Origin: DYRB01 sp963845265
GTDB lineage: Bacteria; Pseudomonadota; Gammaproteobacteria; Chromatiales; Chromatiaceae
DNA length: 64,000 nucleotides
Reading direction: 5' to 3'
Assembly (NCBI GenBank): GCA_963845265.1
Contig: CAWJRN010000003.1
Span: forward strand, 62,001 to 126,000
The translations under genes were made by a program, and so were the position numbers. The notes under the pieces were generated by a model, which was not told the origin of the DNA, did not search any database, and worked only from the letters and a program-made list of their open reading frames with translations. Shown here piece after piece: positions 44,133-52,872 of this stretch. Each line of letters opens with the position of its first letter. Position 1 is the stretch's first letter.

Positions 44133-46024
44133 TCCACTCGGATCGGCGCGACCTTAAAGACTTCTTCCAGACTGGTCAGGCCCTCCGCCACCTTCATGGC
44201 CCCGCCGATGCGCAGGGGCCGCATCCCCTTTCCATACGCCAGCGCGCGCAGTGGGCCCTCCTCGAACTCGGCTGAGATGAGGCTGCGGATCTCGGCATCC
44301 AGGGTCAGCATCTCGTAAAGTCCGATGCGCCCGTGGTAGCCACTATTGCGACACTCCAGGCAGCCCTTGGGGGCGCAGATGGTCTCAGGCGCCGGCAGGG
44401 GCCAGGGGTTGATCAGGGACTCCCACAGGATCGGGTCCAGGGGGATGCGCTGCTTGCAGTGGGGGCAGAGGGTGCGCACCAGGCGCTGGGCGACCACGCC
44501 GATGATGGTGGCCTTGATCAGGTAGTGGGGGGCGCCGATGTCGAGCAGCCGGGTGATGGCGGAGGGTGCGTCGTTGGTGTGCAGGGTTGACAGGACCAGG
44601 TGACCCGTGAGCGACGCCTGCACCGCCATCTCGGCGGTCTCCAGGTCGCGGATCTCGCCGACCATGATGATGTCCGGGTCCTGGCGCATCAGGGTGCGGA
44701 TGCCGCTGGCGAAGTCGAGCCCGATGTTGTGTTGGACCTGCATCTGGTTGAAGGTCGGCTCGACCATCTCGATGGGCTCTTCCACCGTGCAGACGTTGAC
44801 CTCCGGGGTCGCCAGGGTCTTGAGGGTGGAGTACAGGGTGGTGGTCTTGCCCGATCCGGTGGGCCCGGTGACCAGGACGATGCCGTGAGGGCGCCCCACC
44901 ATGGCCTTCCAACGCTCTGCGTCTTCCGACCCAAAGCCGAGGGCGGCGAAGTCCTTGAGCAGGACATCAGGGTTGAAGATGCGCATCACCAGCTTCTCGC
45001 CGAAGGCGGTGGGCATGGTGGACAGGCGCATCTCCAGCTCCCGACCATCCTGGGTGCGGGTCTTGATGCGCCCGTCCTGAGGGCGGCGCTTCTCGGCCAC
45101 GTCCATGCGTCCGAGGATCTTGATGCGGCTGGTGACCGCGGCCATGACCCGCGCCGGTACCTGGTAGACCTGATGCAGGACCCCGTCGATGCGGAAGCGG
45201 ATGTTGCCCAGGTCGCGGCGGGGCTCGACGTGGATGTCGCTGGCGCGTTGGTCGAAGGCGTATTGCAGCAGCCAATCCACGATGTGCACGACATGGCTGT
45301 CGTTGGCGTCCAGGGTCCCTGAGTTGCCCAGTTCGACCAGGGCCTCCAGGTTGCGCAGGCCCCCGAAGCGGGACTCGTCGGGTCCCTCCGCGGCCCCCTT
45401 GATGGAGTTGGAGACGCCAAAGAATTCGGCCCGGTAGCGCTCGATGTCACGGGGATTGGCCACGACGCGAACAATCTCGCGCTTGACGATCTGCCGGATC
45501 TGTTCGATCCAGTCGGTCAGATAGGGCTCGGAGGTAGCGAGCACGACGTGCTCCGCGGTCACCAGCACCGGCAGGATGCGATTCCAGGCGGCATAAGAGG
45601 CGGTGATCATGTCGCCCACGTTGGGGGCGTCGATCTTGAGCGGATCGATGCGCAGGTATTCCAGGCCGCTGCGCTTGGCGAGCCAGAACGTCAGTTCTTC
45701 CAGGGTGATCAGCCGTTCGGGTGCGCCGGCATGGTGGATCTTCGCATCGGCGACGATCTCCAGGGCGTGGCGCTCGGCGCGGTCCTTGGTCGTGACGGTC
45801 TGTAACAGGGTCTTCGCTATGGAGGGGGCGACGATGCTGTCCGATACCAGGTCGCCGAGGACCTCTTCGACGGTTAGCTTGTGGCTGGGGCCTGCGTCGG
45901 TTCCGGTAGGTGCCGACCCTGGCTGCAGGCCACCTTCGGCGCCGGTCTTGAGCGCCGGCCCGGCTCGGTCCGGGTCTGGGATTGCGGACCCGCGCGGTTG
46001 ACTTGGGCCGGGTGGCAGTTTCAT
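44129..46024 (-). CDS. GspE/PilB-type secretion ATPase
   Basis: 631 aa. N-terminal MshEN-like domain (residues about 50-180), then the core: SDIHVEPRR, Walker A VTGPTGSGKTTTLYS (about 390), Walker B DPDIIMVGEIRDLETAE (about 452) and the His box LSTLHTND. A C-terminal zinc-binding set lies in LCPHCKQ and CAPKGCLECRNSGYHGR. Powers type IV pilus or type II secretion assembly. No pilin, pilC/gspF or secretin gene is adjacent, so it is an orphan. Long Pro-rich N-terminal extension. Confidence 0.9.
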   Translation of the reverse strand: MKLPPGPSQPRGSAIPDPDRAGPALKTGAEGGLQPGSAPTGTDAGPSHKLTVEEVLGDLVSDSIVAPSIAKTLLQTVTTKDRAERHALEIVADAKIHHAGAPERLITLEELTFWLAKRSGLEYLRIDPLKIDAPNVGDMITASYAAWNRILPVLVTAEHVVLATSEPYLTDWIEQIRQIVKREIVRVVANPRDIERYRAEFFGVSNSIKGAAEGPDESRFGGLRNLEALVELGNSGTLDANDSHVVHIVDWLLQYAFDQRASDIHVEPRRDLGNIRFRIDGVLHQVYQVPARVMAAVTSRIKILGRMDVAEKRRPQDGRIKTRTQDGRELEMRLSTMPTAFGEKLVMRIFNPDVLLKDFAALGFGSEDAERWKAMVGRPHGIVLVTGPTGSGKTTTLYSTLKTLATPEVNVCTVEEPIEMVEPTFNQMQVQHNIGLDFASGIRTLMRQDPDIIMVGEIRDLETAEMAVQASLTGHLVLSTLHTNDAPSAITRLLDIGAPHYLIKATIIGVVAQRLVRTLCPHCKQRIPLDPILWESLINPWPLPAPETICAPKGCLECRNSGYHGRIGLYEMLTLDAEIRSLISAEFEEGPLRALAYGKGMRPLRIGGAMKVAEGLTSLEEVFKVAPIRVD

Positions 46025-46040
46025 CCCGGTGCGACGGGGG

Positions 46041-46262
46041 CTAGTGCGCAGCCCGCGACGGGCGGCTGATGTCGTAGCCCTGCTGGAAGCTTGGGACCCG
46101 AAAGTAGGTCCCCAGCGTCCGTCCGACGCTAAACTCCGTGGCGGCCAAGGGTGGGGCCGCCATGCTTAGGGAGACGACCGCTAGCCAGGGTATGGTTGGG
46201 CTGAGCTGGTGATGAAGGGCTTGCACGGGTGCCGGACTCCCGGGGACTTGTCCTGATGACAT
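46041..46262 (-). CDS. possible small exported protein
   Basis: 73-codon minus-strand frame 17 nt upstream of the ATPase gene. The segment WLAVVSLSMAAPPLAATEFS resembles a signal peptide with AxA cleavage, leaving about 30 residues (VGRTLGTYFRVPSFQQGYDI). No homologue recognised and no good ribosome site; it could equally be leader sequence. Confidence 0.3.
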   Translation of the reverse strand: MSSGQVPGSPAPVQALHHQLSPTIPWLAVVSLSMAAPPLAATEFSVGRTLGTYFRVPSFQQGYDISRPSRAAH

Positions 46263-46368
46263 GGACTGGTGAGGATAAGGGAAGCGCTGCTTGTAGCGCC
46301 AGGGGCAGGGCGCGAGGGCGACATTTCATCGGCGGCGGAGCGATCGATCAGGCATACTTTAGCAAACC

Positions 46369-46384
46369 ATTAGGACATCCTAAT
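46369..46384. promoter_or_regulatory. palindrome ATTAGGA-CA-TCCTAAT (candidate operator)
   Basis: Perfect 7-bp inverted repeat in a locally AT-rich stretch (46355-46435) between the divergent ATPase and cox clusters. Size and symmetry suit a dimeric regulator. Confidence 0.4.
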
Positions 46385-46565
46385 ATATTGATTTGTGTCA
46401 AATAAAGTTGCTTTTTTGGTTGCTTTCTCGCACTCTTCAGCCCGTCAGGCACCCTAGGTGTCGTCCAGCGGACTGTCTGACAACCTTCCGATCGGACGCT
46501 CGTAGCACCCCAGTGTAGGCCGCCTTACACCGGTGCCCAGGCGAGCCATTGCTGGGTCTAAAACC

Positions 46566-47132
46566 ATGCTGGTATCCGAATATCCCGCTGAGGGCGCCTG
46601 TCGGTTCACCCTCAAGCCCAATTGCAGCCTGAGCTGGCACTGGGTTCGGCGCCTGGTTGGGGGGCTCGCCTGCTGCATACTCGGCGTTGGGGCCTATTGG
46701 GTCTCGCTGGGGGCTTGGCTGGTGCTGCCTTTCACCGGCTTGGAGTTGTTGGTCCTTGGATTTGGGTTCTATTTGAGTTCCGTGGCGGGTCACCGTTGCG
46801 AGGTGATCGAGATCGTAGGCGACGACTTGCGCATCCTGCGCGGTGGTCGTCGCTTGGAGGAAGTCACGCGACTGTCGCGCTATTGGGCCCGCGCAACCCT
46901 GTCCCACGACCCAAGTGGCTGGTATCCCAGTCGCTTGGTGTTGCGCTGTCACGGTCGTCGTATCGAGATCGCGGCGCGCCTGGTGGAGGCGGAGCGCGAA
47001 GACCTTGCCGCCGAGCTTCAGGGATGGCTGGGTTTGCAACACGCCAGTATGGAACGTAGCGAGGCCGAGACGTTCAGTCCGGGTCTCGCCTCACCCGCAC
47101 AACAAGCACAACGAGAGGGCATTTGGTCGTGA
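46566..47132 (+). CDS. DUF2244 membrane protein, first gene of the cox operon
   Basis: 188 aa from ATG 46566 (MLVSEYPAEGACRFTLKPNC). Two membrane helices (LVGGLACCILGVGAYWVSLG and LVLPFTGLELLVLGFGFYLS), then the soluble C-terminal domain (SRLVLRCHGRRIEIAARLVE). DUF2244 proteins sit at the head of cox operons in many proteobacteria and are presumed assembly-related. The stop overlaps the coxB start (GTGA). Confidence 0.85.
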   Translation: MLVSEYPAEGACRFTLKPNCSLSWHWVRRLVGGLACCILGVGAYWVSLGAWLVLPFTGLELLVLGFGFYLSSVAGHRCEVIEIVGDDLRILRGGRRLEEVTRLSRYWARATLSHDPSGWYPSRLVLRCHGRRIEIAARLVEAEREDLAAELQGWLGLQHASMERSEAETFSPGLASPAQQAQREGIWS

Positions 47133-48289
47133 AATTCAAGCGTATCGGCGCAGCATCCGTCTTCGCATCCGTCGCCGCCTGGGCAGGTCCCGCAGCCGCC
47201 GAGTTGGGGATCAACTTCCCCGAGCCGGCTGCCGGCGTGGCTCAGGAGATTTATGACATCCATATGCTGACTACCACCATCGCCGCGGTGTTGCTGGTCA
47301 TCATCTTCGCCTTCGTGATCTATTCACTGGTCTATCACCGCAAGAGCCGTGGCTATCAGGCCGATCAGCACTTTCATGAGTCCTGGTTTGGACGCTGGTC
47401 TTGGGTGATCGTCCCGGTCTTGGTGCTGGGCGTGGATATGACCATCGCCAATTCCGCCCAAAAGACCCTGGAGAAGGTTTGGGAGGTGCCCAAGGGCGAG
47501 GACCTGCTCGACGTGAAGGTGATCGGCCATCAGTGGTGGTGGGAGTACGAGTACCTCGACTATTCGGTGGATCTGGACGGCCAGCCCAAGCATGTGCGCA
47601 TCGAGAGCCGCTATCTGCCGCAAGATAAGGCCGGCGACAACTACTTGCGTGCGGTGGACAATCCTCTGGTCCTGCCCGTCGGCAAGAAGATCCGGTTCCT
47701 GCACACCTCCGCCGACGTCAACCACGCCTTCTGGGTGCCTGAGCTGGCGGTCAAGAAAGACGCCATCCCCGGCTACGTTACCGAGACCTGGGTGGACCTG
47801 AATCGCGAGGGGACCTTCCGCGGCCAGTGCGCGGAGTTGTGCGGCACCTGGCACTCACGCATGCCCATCGTGGTGGAGTCCGTGTCCCAGGATAAGTTCG
47901 CGTCCTGGATCGACGAGCAGAAGCAAGTGATGCTCGCCTCCGCCGCCGAGGCCAATGTCGACCAGACCTGGGCGATGGCGGATCTGATGACGAAGGGCCA
48001 GGACCTCTACAACAGCAAGTGCGGTGCCTGTCACCAAATCAACGGCAAGGGGCTGCCGCCGGCCTTCCCGGCGTTGGCGGGAAGCCAGATCGCTACCGGG
48101 CCGATCGAGGGCCACATGAACATTGTGCTGAACGGCAAGGCCGGTACCGCCATGGTCCCGTGGAATACCCTGAACGACCTGGAGCTGGCTGCCATCATTA
48201 CCTACGAACGTAACGCCTGGGGCAATGACACTGGGGACATGGTTCAACCGCGCGATGTGCGGGCTGCCCGATCCATCGCAGTGAAGTAG
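47129..48289 (+). CDS. coxB: cytochrome c oxidase subunit II with fused cytochrome c domain
   Basis: 386 aa. GTG 47129 (GAGAGGG 9 nt upstream) is preferred over TTG 47123. Signal peptide to about AAA 24, two membrane helices, then the cupredoxin domain with the complete CuA site GQCAELCGTWHSRMP (about 233) and GHQWWWEYEY. A C-terminal cytochrome c domain has CGACHQ (about 297) and a Met ligand near TAMVPW. This is the caa3-type arrangement. Receives electrons in the periplasm and passes them to CoxA. Confidence 0.95.
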   Translation: MKFKRIGAASVFASVAAWAGPAAAELGINFPEPAAGVAQEIYDIHMLTTTIAAVLLVIIFAFVIYSLVYHRKSRGYQADQHFHESWFGRWSWVIVPVLVLGVDMTIANSAQKTLEKVWEVPKGEDLLDVKVIGHQWWWEYEYLDYSVDLDGQPKHVRIESRYLPQDKAGDNYLRAVDNPLVLPVGKKIRFLHTSADVNHAFWVPELAVKKDAIPGYVTETWVDLNREGTFRGQCAELCGTWHSRMPIVVESVSQDKFASWIDEQKQVMLASAAEANVDQTWAMADLMTKGQDLYNSKCGACHQINGKGLPPAFPALAGSQIATGPIEGHMNIVLNGKAGTAMVPWNTLNDLELAAIITYERNAWGNDTGDMVQPRDVRAARSIAVK

Positions 48290-48416
48290 GCCGACTCCAA
48301 CCCGTTTCTATCCGCAATTGGACGCACACTCGCGCCATCAGATGCGACCGGGCCGCCCCGGCACATTGCTGGCGCCGAGTTGCGGACGAGCTCTCTCTTC
48401 CACGAGGTAGACCGCC

Positions 48417-50036
48417 ATGACCGCAGCAACACTGGATCACGATCACGAGCACCACGGCCCACCCAAGGGCATTGGTCGGTGGTTGTACTCAACCAACCAC
48501 AAGGACATCGGGACCATGTACCTGGTGTTTGCGCTGATCATGCTGTTCCTCGGCGGGGCGAGCGCCATGCTGATTCGCGCCGAGCTGTTCATGCCGGGGC
48601 TACAGTTGTTGGAGCCGGATCTGTACAACAATCTGGTGACCAATCATGCCCTGCTGATGATCTTCGGGGCCGTGATGCCGGCTGCTGCGGGTATGGCCAA
48701 CTGGATGATCCCGCTCATGATCGGTGCGCCGGATATGGCCCTGCCGCGGATGAACAATCTGAGCTTCTGGATCCTGCCTGCGGCGGGAACCATGCTCATC
48801 CTGTCCTTCGTTGTGCCCTTCTTCCCGGGCGGCGGGACCCAGATCAACACCGGCTGGACGCTCTACCCGCCGCTGTCCATTCAGGTCGGCATGTCCATGG
48901 ACTTCCTGATCTTCGCCATCCACCTGCTGGGTATCTCCTCGGTGCTGGCCTCGATCAACATCATCGTCACCATCTTCAACATGCGTGCCCCGGGCATGCG
49001 CCTCATGCAGATGCCGATCTTTGTGTGGACTTGGCTGGTGACCGCCTTCCTGTTGATCCTGGTGGTGCCGGTCCTGGCTGGTGGCGTGACCATGCTGTTG
49101 TTCGATCGCCACTTCGGTACCAGTTTCTTCAATGCCGCGGGCGGTGGCGACCCGGTACTGTTCCAGCACCTGTTCTGGTTCTTTGGCCACCCGGAGGTCT
49201 ATATCCTGATCCTGCCGTCCTTCGGCATCCTGGCGGCCATCGTTCCGACCTTCTCGCGCAAACCCCTGTTCGGATACGGCTCGCTGGTTGGCGGCATGAT
49301 CGCCATCATGGTCATCGGCATGGTCGTGTGGGCCCATCACCAGTACACCATCGGCATGTCCCTGGGGGCGGTGACCTATTTCATGATCGGGACCATCATC
49401 ATCTCCATCCCGGTAGGATTGATGGTCTTCAACTACATGGCAACCATGTGGAAGGGGGCCATGACCTTCGAGACGCCCATGCTGTTTGCCGTGGCCATCC
49501 TGATGATGTTCTCCTTCGGCGGTCTGACGGGGATCATGCTGGCGGTCGTGCCGGCGGATATGCAATATCAGGACTCCATGTTCGTGGTCGCTCACTTCCA
49601 CTATGTGCTGCTCCCTGGTGCGGTCTTCGGGCTGTTCGCCGGGGTCTTCTATTGGCTGCCCAAGTGGACCGGCCATATGTACAACGAGAAGCTCGGTAAG
49701 ATCTTCTTCTGGGTGAATGTGGTCAGCTTCAACGTCACCTTCTTCCCGCAGCACTTCATCGGCCTCGCTGGCATGCCCCGGCGTATCGTCGATTACAACG
49801 TGATGTTCGCCGAGTTCAATATGGTCTCCAGTGTGGCGGCCATGGTCTTCGGTCTCAGCCACTTGCTCTTGCTCTACATCGTCATCGATACGGTGCGCCG
49901 GGGTAAGCAGGCCGAGGACCGGGTCTGGGAGGGGGCTCAGGGGTTGGAGTGGGAGCTTTCCTCCCCGCCGCCCTTCCATAGCTGGACGACGCCCCCGCAG
50001 TTGGCCCCGGAGCTGGCCCCTCAGTTGGCCAAGTAG
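48417..50036 (+). CDS. coxA: cytochrome c oxidase subunit I (aa3 type)
   Basis: 539 aa with twelve membrane helices. Low-spin heme ligand in NHALLMIFGAVMP, CuB/Tyr cross-link site FFGHPEVYILILP (about 256), VWAHHQYTIGM (two CuB His), and AHFHYVLLPG (high- and low-spin heme His, about 393). His-rich N-terminus (DHDHEHHGPP). Reduces O2 to water and pumps protons. It follows coxB by 127 nt and is followed by an 18-bp hairpin. Confidence 0.97.
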   Translation: MTAATLDHDHEHHGPPKGIGRWLYSTNHKDIGTMYLVFALIMLFLGGASAMLIRAELFMPGLQLLEPDLYNNLVTNHALLMIFGAVMPAAAGMANWMIPLMIGAPDMALPRMNNLSFWILPAAGTMLILSFVVPFFPGGGTQINTGWTLYPPLSIQVGMSMDFLIFAIHLLGISSVLASINIIVTIFNMRAPGMRLMQMPIFVWTWLVTAFLLILVVPVLAGGVTMLLFDRHFGTSFFNAAGGGDPVLFQHLFWFFGHPEVYILILPSFGILAAIVPTFSRKPLFGYGSLVGGMIAIMVIGMVVWAHHQYTIGMSLGAVTYFMIGTIIISIPVGLMVFNYMATMWKGAMTFETPMLFAVAILMMFSFGGLTGIMLAVVPADMQYQDSMFVVAHFHYVLLPGAVFGLFAGVFYWLPKWTGHMYNEKLGKIFFWVNVVSFNVTFFPQHFIGLAGMPRRIVDYNVMFAEFNMVSSVAAMVFGLSHLLLLYIVIDTVRRGKQAEDRVWEGAQGLEWELSSPPPFHSWTTPPQLAPELAPQLAK

Positions 50037-50046
50037 CCTGGATTGA

Positions 50047-50085
50047 CGCATGCAGTGGCGGACCACCGGTCCGCCACTGCATGCG
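50047..50085 (+). terminator. 18-bp perfect hairpin after coxA
   Basis: CGCATGCAGTGGCGGACC-ACC-GGTCCGCCACTGCATGCG. It starts 10 nt past the coxA stop and lacks a T-run. It sits inside the operon, so it is more probably a stabiliser or partial terminator that keeps coxBA mRNA above the downstream assembly genes. Confidence 0.5.
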
Positions 50086-50120
50086 GTTGATGACCACACA
50101 GATTCGAGACGAGTATCCGT

Positions 50121-50267
50121 ATGACGGTAACCGAGATGACCCCAGAACAAAGGCGTAAGAACGTCCGCGTCGCCTGGCTGTTGGCCGGGTTCGCGCTCTT
50201 CATGTTTGCGACCTCCGTGCCCTTCTGGCGGGGGCTGTTCAACATGGTGATGGCGAACGCCCTGTGA
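50121..50267 (+). CDS. small cytochrome oxidase assembly protein (48 aa)
   Basis: Short gene with product MTVTEMTPEQRRKNVRVAWL followed by a single hydrophobic helix (LAGFALFMFATSVPFW). The MTPEQRRKN start plus one membrane helix is the pattern of the cytochrome oxidase small assembly proteins found between coxA and ctaG. Its TGA overlaps the ctaG GTG (GTGA), so the two are coupled. Confidence 0.75.
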   Translation: MTVTEMTPEQRRKNVRVAWLLAGFALFMFATSVPFWRGLFNMVMANAL

Positions 50268-50857
50268 GCGACGACAATCCTCGCGACACCCGTAAGCGCC
50301 GCACCCTGCTCCTCTTGGTAGGGTTGGCCCTAGGTATGTTCGGTTTCGGCTTTGCCATGGTGCCGCTCTACGGCTTGTTGTGTGATGTCACAGGATTGCA
50401 GTCGGTGGAGCGCATGGGGGAATTGGGTCTGGGGGGCAAAACGGGCCAGGCGAGCAGCGATCAGGACGACGGCAAGGGGCGCTGGGTGACGGTCAAGTTC
50501 GATAGCACCGTGCACCCCGACCTACCCTGGAGCGTGGGTCCTATGGAGTCGAAGGTCCGGGTCCGGCTGGGCGAGCCCAGAGTAGTGGATTTCGTTGCGG
50601 AGAACCGCGCCGGGACGGCGGTGACGGGACAGGCCCTACCAAGCATCGCGCCCTGGAAGGCTGGCGGCTTCTTCGCCAAGATCGAATGCTTCTGCTTTAC
50701 CCAGCAGACCTTGGCGGGGGGCGAGCGCAAGGAAATGCCGGTGCGGTTCGTGGTCTCTCGGGACCTGCCGGACGATGTCGATTCCATCACGCTCTCCTAT
50801 AGCGTGATGCGCGTCTCCCAGCCGGATGCCGTGGCTGCGGTCGATAGCCGGCTCTAG
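50264..50857 (+). CDS. ctaG: cytochrome c oxidase assembly protein CtaG/Cox11
   Basis: 197 aa, GTG start. One N-terminal membrane helix (LLLLVGLALGMFGFGFAMVP), then the periplasmic copper-chaperone domain with the copper-binding CxC in KIECFCFTQQTL (about residue 140). Delivers Cu to the CuB site of CoxA. An insertion of about 15 residues (GGKTGQASSDQDDGKG) follows the helix. Lies between coxA and coxC as in most proteobacteria. Confidence 0.93.
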   Translation: MSDDNPRDTRKRRTLLLLVGLALGMFGFGFAMVPLYGLLCDVTGLQSVERMGELGLGGKTGQASSDQDDGKGRWVTVKFDSTVHPDLPWSVGPMESKVRVRLGEPRVVDFVAENRAGTAVTGQALPSIAPWKAGGFFAKIECFCFTQQTLAGGERKEMPVRFVVSRDLPDDVDSITLSYSVMRVSQPDAVAAVDSRL

Positions 50858-50894
50858 CCGGCAACAGATAACACGATAACGAGGATAGATTCGG

Positions 50895-51770
50895 ATGAGT
50901 GGTTCAGCGCACGGCCAGAAAGACTATTTTATCCCGGACCCGAGCCCCTGGCCGCTGATGGCCATGCTGGCGATATTGGCCATGCTTGCCGGGACGGCCC
51001 TGACCATCAATGGGGTTGGGGCGGGCAACTGGATGTTGTTGGTGGGGGTCGCCTTGCTGGCCTTTATGTTTTACGGCTGGTTCGGTCAGGTGATCCGCGA
51101 GAGCATGGCGGATCGTTATAACGCTCAGGTGGACCGCTCGTTCCGCCAGGGAATGTTTTGGTTCATCGCCTCAGAGGTCTTTTTCTTTCTGAGTTTCTTC
51201 GGTGCCCTCTGGTATATCCGCAACGTGGCCATGCTGTGGCTGGGCGGCGGGGGTTACCTAGGGGAGACGCACGACCTGTTGTGGAGCCAATTCGATGCGG
51301 TCTGGCCTTCCGCCGGGCCTGAGGGCCTCGGGGGTGAGTTCCAGCCCATGGGGCCCTGGGGCATCCCTGCCATGAATACCTTGATCCTGCTGACCTCTGG
51401 CGCAACCGTGACCTGGGCCCATTGGGGTCTCAAGCAGCATGACAACAAGACCCTGGTGCGTGGTCTGGCCGCGACCATCGGCCTGGGCTTCCTGTTTGTG
51501 ATCTTCCAGGCCTGGGAGTACTACCACGCCTACCATGAGCTGAACCTAACCTTGGGTTCCGGGGCCTATGGCTCAACCTTCTACATGTTGACGGGCTTCC
51601 ATGGCTTCCACGTCACCATGGGTGCTGTGATGCTGTTGGTGATCTTGATCCGGGCCATGAAGGGGCACTTCACGCCACACAATCATTTTGCCTTTGAGGC
51701 CGTGGCCTGGTATTGGCACTTCGTGGATGTGGTCTGGCTGGGGTTGTTTATTTTCGTCTACTGGTTGTAG
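50895..51770 (+). CDS. coxC: cytochrome c oxidase subunit III
   Basis: 291 aa, seven membrane helices. FRQGMFWFIASEVFFFLSFF carries the conserved Glu in helix III, and the C-terminus has TGFHGFHVTMGAVMLLVILI and AVAWYWHFVDVVWLGLFIFV. Stabilises CoxA. Ends before a convergent hairpin. Confidence 0.96.
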   Translation: MSGSAHGQKDYFIPDPSPWPLMAMLAILAMLAGTALTINGVGAGNWMLLVGVALLAFMFYGWFGQVIRESMADRYNAQVDRSFRQGMFWFIASEVFFFLSFFGALWYIRNVAMLWLGGGGYLGETHDLLWSQFDAVWPSAGPEGLGGEFQPMGPWGIPAMNTLILLTSGATVTWAHWGLKQHDNKTLVRGLAATIGLGFLFVIFQAWEYYHAYHELNLTLGSGAYGSTFYMLTGFHGFHVTMGAVMLLVILIRAMKGHFTPHNHFAFEAVAWYWHFVDVVWLGLFIFVYWL

Positions 51771-51800
51771 ATCCATGCCGGACCGATGAGGCGGGTGCTG

Positions 51801-51827
51801 CGAGGGCGGACCTGGGGTCCGCCCTCG
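51801..51827. terminator. 12-bp hairpin between coxC and the convergent DUF2909 gene
   Basis: CGAGGGCGGACC-TGG-GGTCCGCCCTCG, directly between the two stops. The core GGCGGACC/GGTCCGCC is the same as in the hairpin after coxA. Confidence 0.6.
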
Positions 51828-51831
51828 TCAT

Positions 51832-52047
51832 TCAGACGCCATGCGGCTGTATGAGTCCGAACATGTAGCCAAGCATGAGTAGAACGAACAAGGTGATGGA
51901 CAGCACAATGCGCACGGTCAGGGCACGCACGACCCGGGTCTTGTCTTCGTCCCCGTCGTCCTTGGCCAAGTAATACATGCCCTGACCAAGGGAAAAGACG
52001 ACAAATGCCAACACCAGTAGTACCGGTATCTTGAAGATGAGATCCAT
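51832..52047 (-). CDS. DUF2909 twin-helix membrane protein
   Basis: 71 aa: helix IPVLLVLAFVVFSLGQGMYY, a charged loop KDDGDEDKTRVVRALTVR, and helix IVLSITLFVLLMLGYMFGLI. Reverse-oriented DUF2909 genes between coxC and surf1 are typical of pseudomonads and relatives. Unknown assembly role. Confidence 0.88.
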   Translation of the reverse strand: MDLIFKIPVLLVLAFVVFSLGQGMYYLAKDDGDEDKTRVVRALTVRIVLSITLFVLLMLGYMFGLIQPHGV

Positions 52048-52134
52048 TGGTTTCCCCCTTGCAATGTATGGATGTTGGTCATGTCCGCGGCCAGTCTAAT
52101 GCCGACGCAACATTCTCAGGACTATAGCACCCCT

Positions 52135-52872
52135 ATGCGCCTTGGCCAGTCTGTGCTGCGACCACGCTGGTTGCCGACCCTGATCATCGGCGCGGCCGTG
52201 GTGACCTTTGTCTGGCTCGGGTTGTGGCAATTGGATCGCGCCGAACAGAAACGCCGGGAGGCGTTGGAACTGGTCGCCCGGTCAGCACTTCCGGCGTACA
52301 TCCTGGGTGCCTTGGAAACTGACCCGGAGTCGCTGCGCTATCGCCGTCTGAGCGCCTCAGGGAGCTTCGATGAGCAGGGCCAGATCCTGATCGAGAATCG
52401 CCGCCATGGGAACCGGACGGGTTTCCACGTCATCACCCCGCTGCGTATCGAGGGGTCGGAGGTGCGCGTTCTGGTCAATCGGGGCTGGATCCCAGGGGAT
52501 GCCCAGGGGTTGCCGATGCCGGCGCCGGTGCCGGCAGGTTCGCGTACCGTGGAAGGCGTAGCCCACGTCCCGTCGGCCCCTGCCATGGTTTTGCACTCAG
52601 ATCTTCAGGGCGCCTCAGGCTGGGGCGACCAGTGGCCCTATCTGACCACAGATCTTTACGGGGCGGGGGCGGGCTATCCAGTGCAGCCGGTCGTCATCCT
52701 CCTCGACCCGGAGGCGGCAGACGGATTCGTGCGCAGTTGGCCGCGGGAGTTGCCTAAGGAGGGGATGCACCTTGGCTATGCGGTGCAGTGGTTTGCCTTT
52801 GCGCTGATCGCCCTCGCGATTTGGTTTCGAATGAGCATGCGGCCGAAGGTTGAGCCGGAGGGGGTAGCGTGA
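52135..52872 (+). CDS. SURF1 family protein
   Basis: 245 aa from ATG 52135 (MRLGQSVLRPRWLPTLIIGA); ATG 52081 adds 18 residues and is possible. SURF1 pattern: an N-terminal helix followed by LGLWQLDRAEQKR, ENRRHGNRTGFHVITPLRIE, VLVNRGWIPG, and a C-terminal helix after HLGYAVQWFAFALIALAIWF. Involved in heme a handling during CoxA maturation. Overlaps the next gene by 4 nt (GTGA). Confidence 0.92.
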   Translation: MRLGQSVLRPRWLPTLIIGAAVVTFVWLGLWQLDRAEQKRREALELVARSALPAYILGALETDPESLRYRRLSASGSFDEQGQILIENRRHGNRTGFHVITPLRIEGSEVRVLVNRGWIPGDAQGLPMPAPVPAGSRTVEGVAHVPSAPAMVLHSDLQGASGWGDQWPYLTTDLYGAGAGYPVQPVVILLDPEAADGFVRSWPRELPKEGMHLGYAVQWFAFALIALAIWFRMSMRPKVEPEGVA

